Assembly (NCBI RefSeq): GCF_000718555.1 | Contig: NZ_JOAN01000007.1 | Span: forward strand, 124,001-188,000 | Length of the DNA stretch: 64,000 bases | Direction of reading: 5' to 3' | Origin: Micromonospora chokoriensis | Lineage (GTDB): Bacteria > Actinomycetota > Actinomycetes > Mycobacteriales > Micromonosporaceae | Notes under the pieces: generated by a model | Told to the model about the DNA's origin: nothing | The model's input: only the letters and a program-made list of their open reading frames with translations | The model's database searches: none | Program-made: the position numbers and the translations under genes | Shown: positions 49,130 to 58,455 of the stretch, piece after piece | Layout of the letters: the number at the start of each line of letters is the position of its first letter | Position numbering within the stretch: the stretch's first letter is position 1

Positions 49130-49135
49130 AGCCTA
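49130..49135 (-). promoter_or_regulatory. Candidate -10 box, lipoprotein B
   Basis: TAGGCT on the minus strand, 66 bases upstream of the start, in the same CGGTGCCGTA context as the box of paralogue A. Confidence 0.4.
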
Positions 49136-49306
49136 CGGCACCGTCCCGGTTGGAGTGTCGTCGCGTTTCCGTCGATCGGCCAGCCACTCATGTCTGTTCG
49201 TCCGGATTCGGGGGTCCGGAGCGACTAATTCTGCACCACTGGTCACTACTGGGTCACAGCGCGTCCCCGATGGTGGCGCGATGCGGGTCGCGGGCGGCCA
49301 CGTTCG

Positions 49307-49312
49307 TACACT
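49307..49312 (+). promoter_or_regulatory. rpe: Candidate -10 box, leaderless rpe
   Basis: TACACT ends 6 bases before the rpe GTG (49319). There is no ribosome site between them, which implies a leaderless mRNA. The remainder of the 254-base gap (49065-49318) holds the divergent promoter of lipoprotein B and nothing else I can identify. Confidence 0.5.
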
Positions 49313-49318
49313 GGCCCC

Positions 49319-49999
49319 GTGACCGTACCGCCGCCGATCGTCGCGCCGAGCATCCTGGCCGCCGATTTCGCCCGTCTCGCCGAAGAGGTCCGTGCCGTCG
49401 AGGACGCCGCGGACTGGTTGCACGTCGATGTGATGGACAACCACTTCGTGCCGAACCTGACAATTGGGCTGCCCGTGGTGCAGAGCCTGCGGGCTGTCAC
49501 GGCGATGCCCTTCGACGTGCACCTGATGATCGAGGACCCGCGCCGGTGGGCTCCCGGGTACGCCGACGCCGGGGCGTACAACGTCACCTTCCACGCGGAG
49601 GCGGCCGACGACCCGGTGGCGCTCGCCAAGGACCTGCGCTCGGCTGGCGCGAAGGCGGGTCTGGCCATCGACCGGGACACCCCGATCGAGCCGTACCTGG
49701 ACCTGCTGCCCAGCTTCGACACCCTGCTGATCATGACGATCAAGGCGGGCTTCGGTGGGCAGCGCTTTCTTCCGCAGCTGCTGGAGAAGGTGCGCACCGC
49801 CCGGCGGCACGTGTCGGCGGGGCACCTGGAGCTGCGTATCGAGGTGGACGGCGGGATCGCCGCCGACACCATCGAACAGGCGGCCGCCGCCGGCGCGGAC
49901 GCGTTCGTGGCCGGCACCGCCGTGTACGGCGCGGCCGACCCGGCGGAGGCGGTACGGCACCTTCGGGCACTGGCGGAACGCGCGGCTCCCGGGGCTTGA
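49319..49999 (+). CDS. rpe: Ribulose-phosphate 3-epimerase
   Basis: 226 residues, TIM barrel. Interconverts ribulose-5-P and xylulose-5-P; ribulose-5-P is also the substrate of the RibB half of RibBA downstream. [32 protein letters not shown] with the metal His/Asp, [18 protein letters not shown] and [11 protein letters not shown] are intact. The next gene starts 1 base after its stop. Confidence 0.95.
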   Translation: MTVPPPIVAPSILAADFARLAEEVRAVEDAADWLHVDVMDNHFVPNLTIGLPVVQSLRAVTAMPFDVHLMIEDPRRWAPGYADAGAYNVTFHAEAADDPVALAKDLRSAGAKAGLAIDRDTPIEPYLDLLPSFDTLLIMTIKAGFGGQRFLPQLLEKVRTARRHVSAGHLELRIEVDGGIAADTIEQAAAAGADAFVAGTAVYGAADPAEAVRHLRALAERAAPGA

Positions 50000-50000
50000 G

Positions 50001-50957
50001 GTGGAGCCCGAGGCCGACCGCAAGGACATCATCCTCGTCGTGGACGACGACGCGGACATCGCTCGTTTCGTCGAGTTCAACCTGCGGCTGCACGGCTTCG
50101 AGGTGATCCACGCCAGCGACGGCCAGGAGGCCCTGGAGGTCATCGAGCGCCAGCGACCGGACCTGGCGGTGGTCGACCTCATGATGCCCCGGATCGACGG
50201 GTTGGAGCTGACCCGGCGGCTGCGCGCCGACCCGATGACCTCCGCCCTTCCGGTGATCATGCTGACGGCCAAGGGGATGACCGTCGACAAGGTGCACGGG
50301 CTCAGCGCCGGCGCGGACGACTACCTGGTCAAGCCGTTCGACACCGCCGAGTTGGTGGCCCGGGTCTCGTCCACGCTGCGCCGCAACAAGGAGTTCCGGG
50401 AGGTCTCCCCGCTGACCGGGCTGCCCGGCAACAGCCGGATCCGTCGGGAGATCAGCGACCGGGTCCGGCAGGGCGTGGACTACGCGGTCGGCTACGTCGA
50501 CATCGACCGGTTCAAGAGCGTCAACGACCGGTACGGCTTCGTTCGTGGCGATGACTTCATCTCCGCGCTGGCCCGCAGCCTGCACCGGGCGGTGGTGGGC
50601 GTCGGGCTGCCGCCGGCCTTCCTCGGCCACGTCGGCGGCGACGACTTCGTCATCGTCTGCGCCCCGGACCAGGTGCGCCCGCTGACGTCCCAGGCGGTGG
50701 TCGACTTCGAAAACGCCGCCGACACGCTCTACGACCCGACCGACCGTGAGCGCGGCTTCGTCGAGTTGAAGGACCGACGGGGCAACATCCGGCGCGCGGC
50801 CCTGGTCACGCTCTCCATCGGGGTGTCCCTCTCCGATGCCGGCAAGCGGTTCTCCGACCCTCTCGAAGCGATCGCGATGGCCTCGGAGATGAAGACGGTC
50901 GCCAAGAGCCAACCGGGCTCCTACGTGGCGGTGGACCGGCGTCGCGGCGTCACCTGA
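50001..50957 (+). CDS. Response regulator with GGDEF (GGDDF) diguanylate cyclase domain
   Basis: 318 residues. REC domain about 10-125: acidic pocket VVDDDAD, phospho-acceptor D59 in VVDLMMPRIDG, and Lys in LVKPFDTAEL. A GGDEF domain follows from about 137 (SPLTGLPGNSRI, YVDIDRFKSVNDRYGFVRGDDF). Its active-site loop is GGDDF (212-216) instead of GGDEF, a conservative change often tolerated, so diguanylate cyclase activity is possible but unproven. No partner histidine kinase is nearby. GTG start lies 1 base after rpe. Confidence 0.88.
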   Translation: MEPEADRKDIILVVDDDADIARFVEFNLRLHGFEVIHASDGQEALEVIERQRPDLAVVDLMMPRIDGLELTRRLRADPMTSALPVIMLTAKGMTVDKVHGLSAGADDYLVKPFDTAELVARVSSTLRRNKEFREVSPLTGLPGNSRIRREISDRVRQGVDYAVGYVDIDRFKSVNDRYGFVRGDDFISALARSLHRAVVGVGLPPAFLGHVGGDDFVIVCAPDQVRPLTSQAVVDFENAADTLYDPTDRERGFVELKDRRGNIRRAALVTLSIGVSLSDAGKRFSDPLEAIAMASEMKTVAKSQPGSYVAVDRRRGVT

Positions 50958-51036
50958 GCGTGATACGGCTGTGAAGTAGCTCGCCTAGGTGGCGGCAGAG
51001 CCGGATCGGCGTGTAAGACTTCCGGTGTACCCACCA

Positions 51037-51205
51037 CGCGCTGGCGGGACTCGGTGAAATTCCGAACCGGCGGTGATCCACGGTCCAACCGTGGTCAGCC
51101 CGCGACCCGGACGGCTCTGCCGTCCGGTGGACCTGGTGAAAATCCGGGGCCGACGGTTGGGGGCGGTTCGTCCGCTCCCAGACAGTCCGGATGGGAGACA
51201 GCGCG
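51037..51205 (+). promoter_or_regulatory. FMN riboswitch (RFN element)
   Basis: The conserved RFN blocks appear in order: CGGTGAAATTCCGAACCGG (51052-51070), GTCAGCCCGCGACCCG (51094-51109), GGTGAAAATCCGGGGCCGACGG (from 51135), and AGTCCGGATGGGAGA near 51184-51198. The closing P1 stem is CGCGCT (51037-51042) with AGCGCG (51200-51205). It lies 168 bases upstream of ribD and should turn the riboflavin operon down when FMN is high. There is no coding gene between 50958 and 51372. Confidence 0.95.
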
Positions 51206-51323
51206 CGGGACGGACGGGTCCGAGCCGGCCGCTGGCTTCAGCGTGCCGTTTCGACCCTCCGGGGGCGGCTGTGCCGTTCCCGGAATCCGCCACCGCCTGC
51301 CCGTGGCCCCATGGCCACCGCCT

Positions 51324-51370
51324 CCCTGACCGCCCGCGCGCGGACCGGCGAGTGAGAGGGCAGGTCAGGG
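51324..51370 (+). promoter_or_regulatory. Ribosome-site sequestering hairpin, candidate riboswitch expression platform
   Basis: CCCTGACCGCCC (51324-51335) pairs with GGGCAGGTCAGGG (51358-51370), 12 pairs with a single bulged A. Its 3' arm covers the region immediately before the ribD ATG at 51373, including its ribosome-binding bases. No T-run follows. This favours translational rather than transcriptional control by the FMN aptamer. Confidence 0.6.
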
Positions 51371-51372
51371 CG

Positions 51373-52434
51373 ATGGCCAGCGTCTCCGTTGACGAGGCGA
51401 TGCGGCGTGCGATCGAGTTAGCCGCCCGCGGGCTCGGCACCACAAGCCCCAACCCGGTGGTCGGGTGCGTGCTGCTCGACGAGGACGGCCAGGTCGTGGG
51501 GGAGGGCTTCCACGCGTACGCCGGGGGGCCGCACGCCGAGATCGTCGCCCTGGCGCAGGCCGGACGGCGGGCCAAGGGCGGCACCGCGATCGTCACTCTG
51601 GAACCCTGCGATCACACCGGCCGCACCGGCCCCTGTAGCTCCGCGCTCGTCCAGGCGGGCGTGGGGCGGGTGGTCATCGCCGTACCCGATCCCAACCCGG
51701 TCGCTTCCGGTGGCGCCGCCACCTTGCGCGCCGCCGGGGTCCGGGTCGATCTGGGGGTACGCGGTGAGGAGGCCGAGGCCGGCAACGTCGCGTGGCTGAC
51801 CTCGATGCGCCGGGGCTGGCCGTACGTGATCTGGAAGTACGCCGCCACGCTCGACGGGCGCTCCGCCGCGGCGGACGGCACCAGCATGTGGATCACCTCG
51901 GAGGCGGCCCGGATCGACGTGCACGCGCTGCGCGGCACTGTCGACGCGGTCATCGCCGGGGTGGGCACCGTGCTCGCCGACGACCCCCGGTTGACCGCCC
52001 GCAACCTGCGCGACGGCAGCCTGGCCATTCGGCAGCCGCTGCGGGTGGTGGTGGACAGCTCGGGGCGTACCCCGGCTGACGCCCGGGTCCGCGACGGCGC
52101 CGCGCGGACGTGGATCGCGACCGCCGACGAGGTCGGCGCCGACCCGGACGGCCGGGTCGACCTGGCGGCGCTGCTCGCGGCGCTGCACCAGCGCGGGGTC
52201 CGCGCGGTGCTGCTGGAGGGTGGCCCCCGGCTGGCCGGCGCGTTCCTGAAGGCCGGCCTGGTCGACAAGATCGTCGGGTACGTCGCGCCGCGGTTGCTCG
52301 GCGCTGGCCCGACCGCCCTGGTCGACGCGGGAGTGACCACCATCGCTGAGGCCATCGATCTGGAGTTGGTCGACGTTACGCAGATCGGTCCGGATCTTCG
52401 GATCACCGCTTTGCCCCGTAAACGGGAGGTCTGA
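51373..52434 (+). CDS. ribD: Bifunctional diaminohydroxyphosphoribosylaminopyrimidine deaminase / reductase
   Basis: 353 residues. Second and third steps of riboflavin synthesis. N-terminal deaminase zinc site: PHAEIVALAQA and TLEPCDHTGRTGPCSSALV. C-terminal DHFR-like reductase from about 150 (YVIWKYAATLDGRSAAADGTSMWIT, LEGGPRLAGAFLKAGLVDK). ATG 51373 is chosen over the frame start at 51073, which lies inside the riboswitch. It contains an in-frame TTA codon at 51418. ribE begins 1 base after its stop. Confidence 0.95.
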   Translation: MASVSVDEAMRRAIELAARGLGTTSPNPVVGCVLLDEDGQVVGEGFHAYAGGPHAEIVALAQAGRRAKGGTAIVTLEPCDHTGRTGPCSSALVQAGVGRVVIAVPDPNPVASGGAATLRAAGVRVDLGVRGEEAEAGNVAWLTSMRRGWPYVIWKYAATLDGRSAAADGTSMWITSEAARIDVHALRGTVDAVIAGVGTVLADDPRLTARNLRDGSLAIRQPLRVVVDSSGRTPADARVRDGAARTWIATADEVGADPDGRVDLAALLAALHQRGVRAVLLEGGPRLAGAFLKAGLVDKIVGYVAPRLLGAGPTALVDAGVTTIAEAIDLELVDVTQIGPDLRITALPRKREV

Positions 52435-52435
52435 C

Positions 52436-53059
52436 ATGTTCACCGGCATCATCGAGGAATTGGGCGAGATCGTCCGGGTCGCGCCAACGGCGAGCGATTC
52501 GGCGCTGCTCGGCGTACGCGGTCCGCTGGTCACCTCCGACGCCCGCCACGGCGACTCCATCGCCGTCAACGGTGTCTGCCTGACCGTCGTGGAGGTGGCC
52601 GACGGGGTCTTCACCGCCGACGTGATGGGGGAGACGCTGCGCCGCTCCGCGCTGGGTGCGCTGCGCCCCGGCGACCCGGTCAACCTGGAGCGGGCCGCCG
52701 CGCTCGGCAGCCGGCTCGGCGGGCACCTCGTGCAGGGCCACGTCGACGGGGTCGGTGAACTGATCTCCCGGGAGCCGGCCGAGCAGTGGGAGACGGTCCG
52801 GTTCCGACTGCCCGCCGGCCTCTCCCGGTACGTGGTGGAGAAGGGCTCGATCACCATCGACGGCGTCTCGTTGACCGTGGCCACCGTCGGCGCGGACGAG
52901 TTCGCCGTCGGGCTGATCCCGACCACGCTCAAGCTGACCACGCTCGGCGCGAAGGGCGTCGGCGACCCGGTCAACCTGGAGGTCGACGTGCTGGCCAAGT
53001 ACGTCGAGCGGCTGCTCGGCGACCGGCTCAACAACGCCGACACTCGCGGGGTGGCCTGA
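52436..53059 (+). CDS. ribE: Riboflavin synthase (alpha chain)
   Basis: 207 residues. Dismutates two lumazines into riboflavin. Two lumazine-binding repeats are visible, each with a GDSIAVNGVCLTV / GSITIDGVSLTV element (about 38-50 and 135-147) and GHLVQGHVDG in the first. N-terminal MFTGIIEELGEI is standard. Its stop overlaps the ribM ATG by 1 base. Confidence 0.95.
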   Translation: MFTGIIEELGEIVRVAPTASDSALLGVRGPLVTSDARHGDSIAVNGVCLTVVEVADGVFTADVMGETLRRSALGALRPGDPVNLERAAALGSRLGGHLVQGHVDGVGELISREPAEQWETVRFRLPAGLSRYVVEKGSITIDGVSLTVATVGADEFAVGLIPTTLKLTTLGAKGVGDPVNLEVDVLAKYVERLLGDRLNNADTRGVA

Positions 53060-53738
53060 TGGGCCCGCTCAGCTGGCTGCTCGACGCCCAGGTGCAGGTC
53101 GCCGGCTCGCCGGTGCTGGCCCGGGAGATCGTCGGCAACGTGTTCGGGCTGGTCTCGGCGCTGCTCGGGCTGCGTCGGCTGGTCTGGGCGTGGCCGGTCG
53201 GCATGATCGGTAACGCGCTGCTGCTCACCGTCTTCCTCGGTGGGGTGTTCGCCACCCCGCAGGAGCACGACCTGTACGGGCAGGCCGGTCGTCAGGTGTT
53301 CTTCTTCGCGGTAAGCGTCTACGGCTGGTGGCGTTGGCAGCGCAACCGTCGCGCCGACGCCGGGCAGGCTGCGGTTACCCCGCGCTGGGCCACCGGACGG
53401 GAGCGACTGATGCTGCTGGTGGCCGCCGTGATCGGCACCGCCGCGGCGTACCCGGTGCTCAAGGCGCTGGGCTCGTGGGGCCCGCTGCCCGACGCCTGGA
53501 TCCTCACCGGCAGCCTGCTGGCCACCTACGGCATGGCCCGCGGCTGGGTGGAGTTCTGGCTGCTCTGGATCGCGGTGGACGCGGTCGGCGTGCCGTTGCT
53601 GCTGCGCGGCGGCTTCTACCCGTCGGCGGTCATGTACCTGATCTACGGCGCACTCTGCGCCTGGGGCTTCGCCGCCTGGTGGCGCACCTCGCGCGCCACG
53701 GCGGCCGCCCCTACGCCCAACTACCGGGAGGCCGTGGC

Positions 53739-53742
<4 letters not shown>
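53059..53742 (+). CDS. ribM: PnuC-family transporter, probable riboflavin transporter RibM
   Basis: 227 residues with about seven hydrophobic segments and PnuC-type motifs ([53 protein letters not shown]). PnuC proteins move vitamins by facilitated diffusion. Lying in the FMN-riboswitch operon between ribE and ribBA, it matches RibM of Corynebacterium and Streptomyces rib operons, so riboflavin rather than nicotinamide riboside is the probable substrate (inference from context). ATG overlaps ribE and its stop overlaps ribBA. Confidence 0.85.
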
Positions 53743-55000
<1,258 letters not shown>

Positions 55001-55004
<4 letters not shown>

Positions 55005-55507
55005 CGATGGCGGGTTTCGGTGAGCCGGGAGTCGAGGCGGTGGACGCCGCAGGGCTGACCGTCGGGGTCGTTGCCGCCCGTTGGCACGGCGAGCTGACCG
55101 ATCACATGGTGGAGCGTGCGGTGGCCGCCGCCGAGGCGTGCGGGGCTCGCTCCGTGGTCGCCCGGGTCGCCGGGTCGGTCGAGCTGCCGGTGGTCGCGCA
55201 GGCCCTCGCCCGCCGCTGCGACGTGGTGGTCGCCATCGGCGTGGTCGTCCGCGGCTCCACCGCCCACTTCGACTACGTCTGCCGCTCGGTCACCGACGGG
55301 CTGACCCGGGTGGCGCTGGACGAGGGCAAGCCGGTGGCGCACGGGGTGTTGACCGTGGAGACCATCGAGCAGGCCCGGGACCGCGCCGGTCTGCCCGGCT
55401 CGGCGGAGGACAAGGGCTGGGCCGCCACCGTCGCGGCGCTCGACGCGGCGCTGGCCGTACGGACCGTGGCGGCGGGCAACGCCCAGCGGGTCGGCTTCGG
55501 CGGCTGA
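55001..55507 (+). CDS. ribH: 6,7-Dimethyl-8-ribityllumazine synthase
   Basis: 168 residues. Condenses DHBP with the ribitylamino-pyrimidine. [60 protein letters not shown] with the catalytic His, and [10 protein letters not shown] are intact. Last gene of the riboswitch operon; ATG overlaps the ribBA stop. A triple 9-base repeat and a hairpin follow. Confidence 0.95.
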
Positions 55508-55531
55508 CGCCTCTGACGCCTCTGACGCCTC
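55505..55531 (+). repeat. Three tandem copies of a 9-base unit
   Basis: TGACGCCTC repeated exactly three times (55505-55513, 55514-55522, 55523-55531), starting at the ribH stop codon. Probably slippage-generated. Confidence 0.9.
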
Positions 55532-55565
55532 GGCCGGCTCTGAAGGCCCGCCCTCAGAGCCGGCC
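55532..55565. terminator. Bidirectional terminator after ribH
   Basis: GGCCGGCTCTGA (55532-55543) pairs perfectly with TCAGAGCCGGCC (55554-55565) around a 10-base loop. The right arm includes the stop codon and last codons of the minus-strand ABC ATPase, so the two converging genes share it. Confidence 0.75.
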
Positions 55566-56297
55566 GGCCTCGATGATCCGGTGCAGGAACTGCCGGGTCC
55601 GGGGCTGCGTCGGCTCGCCGAGCACCTGCTCGGGTGGGCCGCTCTCGACGACCCGCCCGGCGTCGAGGAAGCAGACCTCGTCGGCGACCTCCCGGGCGAA
55701 GCCCATCTCGTGGGTGGCCAGCACCATTGTCATGCCGTCGGCCTTCAGGTCGCGGATCATCGCCAGCACCTCACCGACGAGCTCCGGGTCCAGCGCGGAG
55801 GTGACCTCGTCGAGCAGCATCAGTCGAGGTGAGTTCGCCAGCGCCCGGACGATCGCCACCCGCTGCTGCTGCCCGCCGGAGAGACGGTCCGGGTAGGCGT
55901 CGGCCTTGGCGCCGAGCCCCACCCGGTCGAGCAGGTCCCGGGCCTGCGCCTCGGCCTCCGCCCGACCCCGCCGGTGTACGCGGCGCGGCGCGAGAGTGAT
56001 GTTGTCCAACACGCTCAGGTGCGGGAAGAGGTTGTACGCCTGGAACACCATGCCGATCCGCCGCCGGACCCGGTCCGGGTCCACCCGGGGATCGGAGATG
56101 TCCTCCCCGTCCAACTCGATGGTGCCGTCGTCGATCTCCTCCAGCAGGTTCACACACCGCAGCAGGGTCGACTTGCCGGAGCCGGACGCGCCGATCAGGG
56201 CCACCACCCGGTGCTCGGTGACGGTCAGGTCAAGTTGGTCGAGCACGGCGTGCCCGCCGAACTCCTTGCGCAGACCCCGACAGCGCAGCAGTGCCAT
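55554..56297 (-). CDS. Polar amino-acid ABC importer, ATPase subunit (GlnQ-like)
   Basis: 247 residues. Walker A GASGSGKSTLLRCVN, Q-loop FQAYNLFPHL, signature LSGGQQQRVAIVRAL, Walker B LMLLDEVTSALDPE (note VTS where PTS is common) and H-loop ATHEMGFAREV. The LLxCVNxLE and NLFPH wording is that of the polar amino-acid uptake family. ATG at 56297; the frame runs further upstream through the permease gene but the family starts here. Encoded 2 bases after the permease gene. Confidence 0.92.
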   Translation of the reverse strand: MALLRCRGLRKEFGGHAVLDQLDLTVTEHRVVALIGASGSGKSTLLRCVNLLEEIDDGTIELDGEDISDPRVDPDRVRRRIGMVFQAYNLFPHLSVLDNITLAPRRVHRRGRAEAEAQARDLLDRVGLGAKADAYPDRLSGGQQQRVAIVRALANSPRLMLLDEVTSALDPELVGEVLAMIRDLKADGMTMVLATHEMGFAREVADEVCFLDAGRVVESGPPEQVLGEPTQPRTRQFLHRIIEAGRL

Positions 56298-56299
56298 GG

Positions 56300-57145
56300 T
56301 CAGCCTCCCGACTGTCGGCGGGCCGCGCGCAGCGTCACCCAGTCGGTGACCGCGATCAGCGGGATCGCGAGGAGCACGAAGAGCACCCCCGCCACGATGT
56401 ACGGCGTGTAGTTGAACGACTGGGCGGTGGCGATCTGGGCGGCGCGGACCGCGTCGATCGGCCCGGCGAGCGAGACCAGCCCCACGTCCTTCTGCAACGC
56501 CACCACATCGTTGAGCAGGGGTGGCGCCACCCGGCGGACGGCCTGCGGCAGGACCACGTGCCGCATCGTCTGCCGATAGGTCAGGCCCAACGAGCGGGCC
56601 GCGGCGAGCTGGCTGGGATGCACCGACTCGATGCCGGCCCGGAACACCTCGGCGAGATAGCCGCCGTAGGTGAGGACCAACGCGATCCCACCGAGCACCA
56701 GCACCGGCGGCATGCCCTGCAGTCGCAGCCCCGGCACGCCGAGGGTGAGCAGGTAGAGCACGATGATCAGCGGTAGGCCGCGGAAGGTGTAGGTGTAGCC
56801 GGCGGCCAGCGCGCGAACCGGGAAGAAGACCGGGCCGCGCAGCGTCCGCAGCACGGCGATCACCAGCCCGAGCAGCAGCGCGCCGACGGCACAGCACACC
56901 AGCAGTCGTACGTTGAGCCAGAGCCCGGTCAGCACCGCCGGCAACGCGTCCCGGGCGATCTCCGGATCCAGGAACGACTGCCGCACCCGATCCCAGCCCG
57001 GCGCACCGGTAACCGCGATCACCAGCAACGTGCCGAGCGCCGCCGTGGAGGACGCCGCGACGAACACGCTGTAGACGGTCTGCCGCCGCCGGTACGCCGA
57101 GCGCCGCAGCTGCGCCTCGGACGGAACATGATCCAGAAGTGTCAC
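56300..57145 (-). CDS. Polar amino-acid ABC importer, permease subunit
   Basis: 281 residues with about five or six membrane segments; a first helix (about 25-46) is followed by the HisM/GlnP-type core (LPAVLTGLWLNVRLLVCCAVGALLLGL) and the EAA-loop GIESVHPSQLAAARSLGLTYRQTMRHVVLPQAVR. GTG start overlaps the upstream substrate-binding gene stop by 4 bases. Confidence 0.9.
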   Translation of the reverse strand: MTLLDHVPSEAQLRRSAYRRRQTVYSVFVAASSTAALGTLLVIAVTGAPGWDRVRQSFLDPEIARDALPAVLTGLWLNVRLLVCCAVGALLLGLVIAVLRTLRGPVFFPVRALAAGYTYTFRGLPLIIVLYLLTLGVPGLRLQGMPPVLVLGGIALVLTYGGYLAEVFRAGIESVHPSQLAAARSLGLTYRQTMRHVVLPQAVRRVAPPLLNDVVALQKDVGLVSLAGPIDAVRAAQIATAQSFNYTPYIVAGVLFVLLAIPLIAVTDWVTLRAARRQSGG

Positions 57146-58005
57146 CGCAGCTCGGCCGCCCCCGCCACCTGCGCGAGCCACTTCTGCTCCAGTTGCTTCA
57201 GCGTGCCCGCCGTGGTGAGCTGACCGACCGCGCCGGTCACGCATTTGGTCAGCGGGGAGTTCTTGTCCAGCAGCAACCCGAACGCCTCGGGCGTACCGAC
57301 CTGCGGCACCTGCCCGACGATCGTCGCGTCGGTGATCTCCGCCCCGGTGATGTAGAAGGCGGTCGGCAGGTCCACCACGAGACCGTCGAGCTGCCCGTTC
57401 TGCAGGGCCTTCTTGGCGTCGTCGTTGCTGTTGTAGACCTGCGGCTCGACGGTCGGCTTGAGCACTTCGGTGATCGCCTGGTAGCTGGTGGTGCCGACCT
57501 GGGCGCCCAGCCGCGCGTCGCGCAGGTCGGCCAGCGACTTCTTGCCAGCGATCTTCGAGGACTTCAACGCGATGACGGTCTGCCGCACCAGGTAGTACGG
57601 CGCGGAGAAGTCGACCGCCTGCTTGCGTTCCTCGGTGATGGAGAACTGGTTGATGTCGAAGTCGAACTCCTTGGGCCCCGGGGCGATCGCGGTGTCGAAC
57701 TTGACCCGGGTCCAGGTGACATCGGTGCGGGCGTACCCGAGCTTCTCGGCCACCGCGTACGCGACGGCGGACTCGAAGCCCTCGCCGTTGTCCGGCTTGT
57801 CGTCGGAGAACCACGGCTCGTACGCGGGCTGGTCGGTCGCGATGGTCAGCTTGCCCGGCGTACGGGTGGGCAGGCTGTCCTTGGCGCACGACAGCGCCGA
57901 GGTGACGACGGGGGTCGGTAGCTCCTTTTGTGGCGCGCATCCGGCGGTGGCTACGACGGCGGCACCGGCGAGGGTGAGCGCGAGGAGACGTGAGCTGCTG
58001 GCCAT
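57142..58005 (-). CDS. Polar amino-acid ABC importer, substrate-binding lipoprotein
   Basis: 287 residues. Signal peptide with lipobox (VVATAGC). SBP_bac_3 fold: GKLTIATDQPAYEPWF, GFESAVAYAVAEKLGY, FDFDINQFSITEERKQAVDFSAPYY and GTTSYQAI. Substrate is probably an amino acid, which one is unknown. First gene of the three-gene minus-strand operon; ATG at 58005 is chosen by the signal peptide. It is divergent from hisE. Confidence 0.9.
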   Translation of the reverse strand: MASSSRLLALTLAGAAVVATAGCAPQKELPTPVVTSALSCAKDSLPTRTPGKLTIATDQPAYEPWFSDDKPDNGEGFESAVAYAVAEKLGYARTDVTWTRVKFDTAIAPGPKEFDFDINQFSITEERKQAVDFSAPYYLVRQTVIALKSSKIAGKKSLADLRDARLGAQVGTTSYQAITEVLKPTVEPQVYNSNDDAKKALQNGQLDGLVVDLPTAFYITGAEITDATIVGQVPQVGTPEAFGLLLDKNSPLTKCVTGAVGQLTTAGTLKQLEQKWLAQVAGAAELR

Positions 58006-58138
58006 GGCGGACAGCGTAGAGCTTGATGGGGATCGATCGGCAATTGTCCCACCATGTTGATAGGGAATTGTCCGCTTGCTGGATTCCGGCGGACCCGGAC
58101 GCGGGGCGTCGGACGGGTGGCTGGAAGAATCGTTGCTC
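58006..58138. promoter_or_regulatory. Divergent promoter region, ABC importer and hisE
   Basis: 133 bases between divergent starts. It contains two AATTGTCC copies (within 58052-58076) that also give an imperfect inverted repeat AATTGTCCC ... GGGAATT, lower in G+C than the surroundings. It could be an operator for the importer; no regulator is encoded next to it. Confidence 0.35.
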
Positions 58139-58402
58139 GTGAAGACGTTCGAGGAGTTGTTCGCCGAGCTGCAGGCCAAGGCCGCCGCCGGCACCCCGGG
58201 CTCGGGCACCGTCGCCGCTCTGGACAAGGGCGTGCACTTCATCGGCAAGAAGGTCGTCGAGGAGGCGGCCGAGTCGTGGATGGCCGCCGAGCACGAAGGG
58301 CCGGAGCGCACCGCCGAGGAGATCTCCCAGCTTCTCTACCAGGTCCAGGTGCTGATGCTCGCCAGTGGTCTCGAACTCAAGGACGTCTACCGACATCTGT
58401 GA
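58139..58402 (+). CDS. hisE: Phosphoribosyl-ATP pyrophosphatase
   Basis: 87 residues, typical of stand-alone actinobacterial HisE. Second step of histidine synthesis. [30 protein letters not shown] and [16 protein letters not shown] carry the EExxE-type Mg site of the MazG-like fold. GTG 58139; followed by hisG 53 bases later. hisI is not in the window. Confidence 0.93.
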   Translation: MKTFEELFAELQAKAAAGTPGSGTVAALDKGVHFIGKKVVEEAAESWMAAEHEGPERTAEEISQLLYQVQVLMLASGLELKDVYRHL

Positions 58403-58455
58403 GTGCCCCACCCCGTTGATCGCCATCCGGATCCGGATCGAAGGAGCACTCCGTC

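Noticed and set aside
47013..49322. A 769-codon plus-strand frame across the two lipoprotein genes
   Set aside because: It is the antisense shadow of the lipoproteins, which have signal peptides, lipoboxes and ribosome sites on the minus strand.
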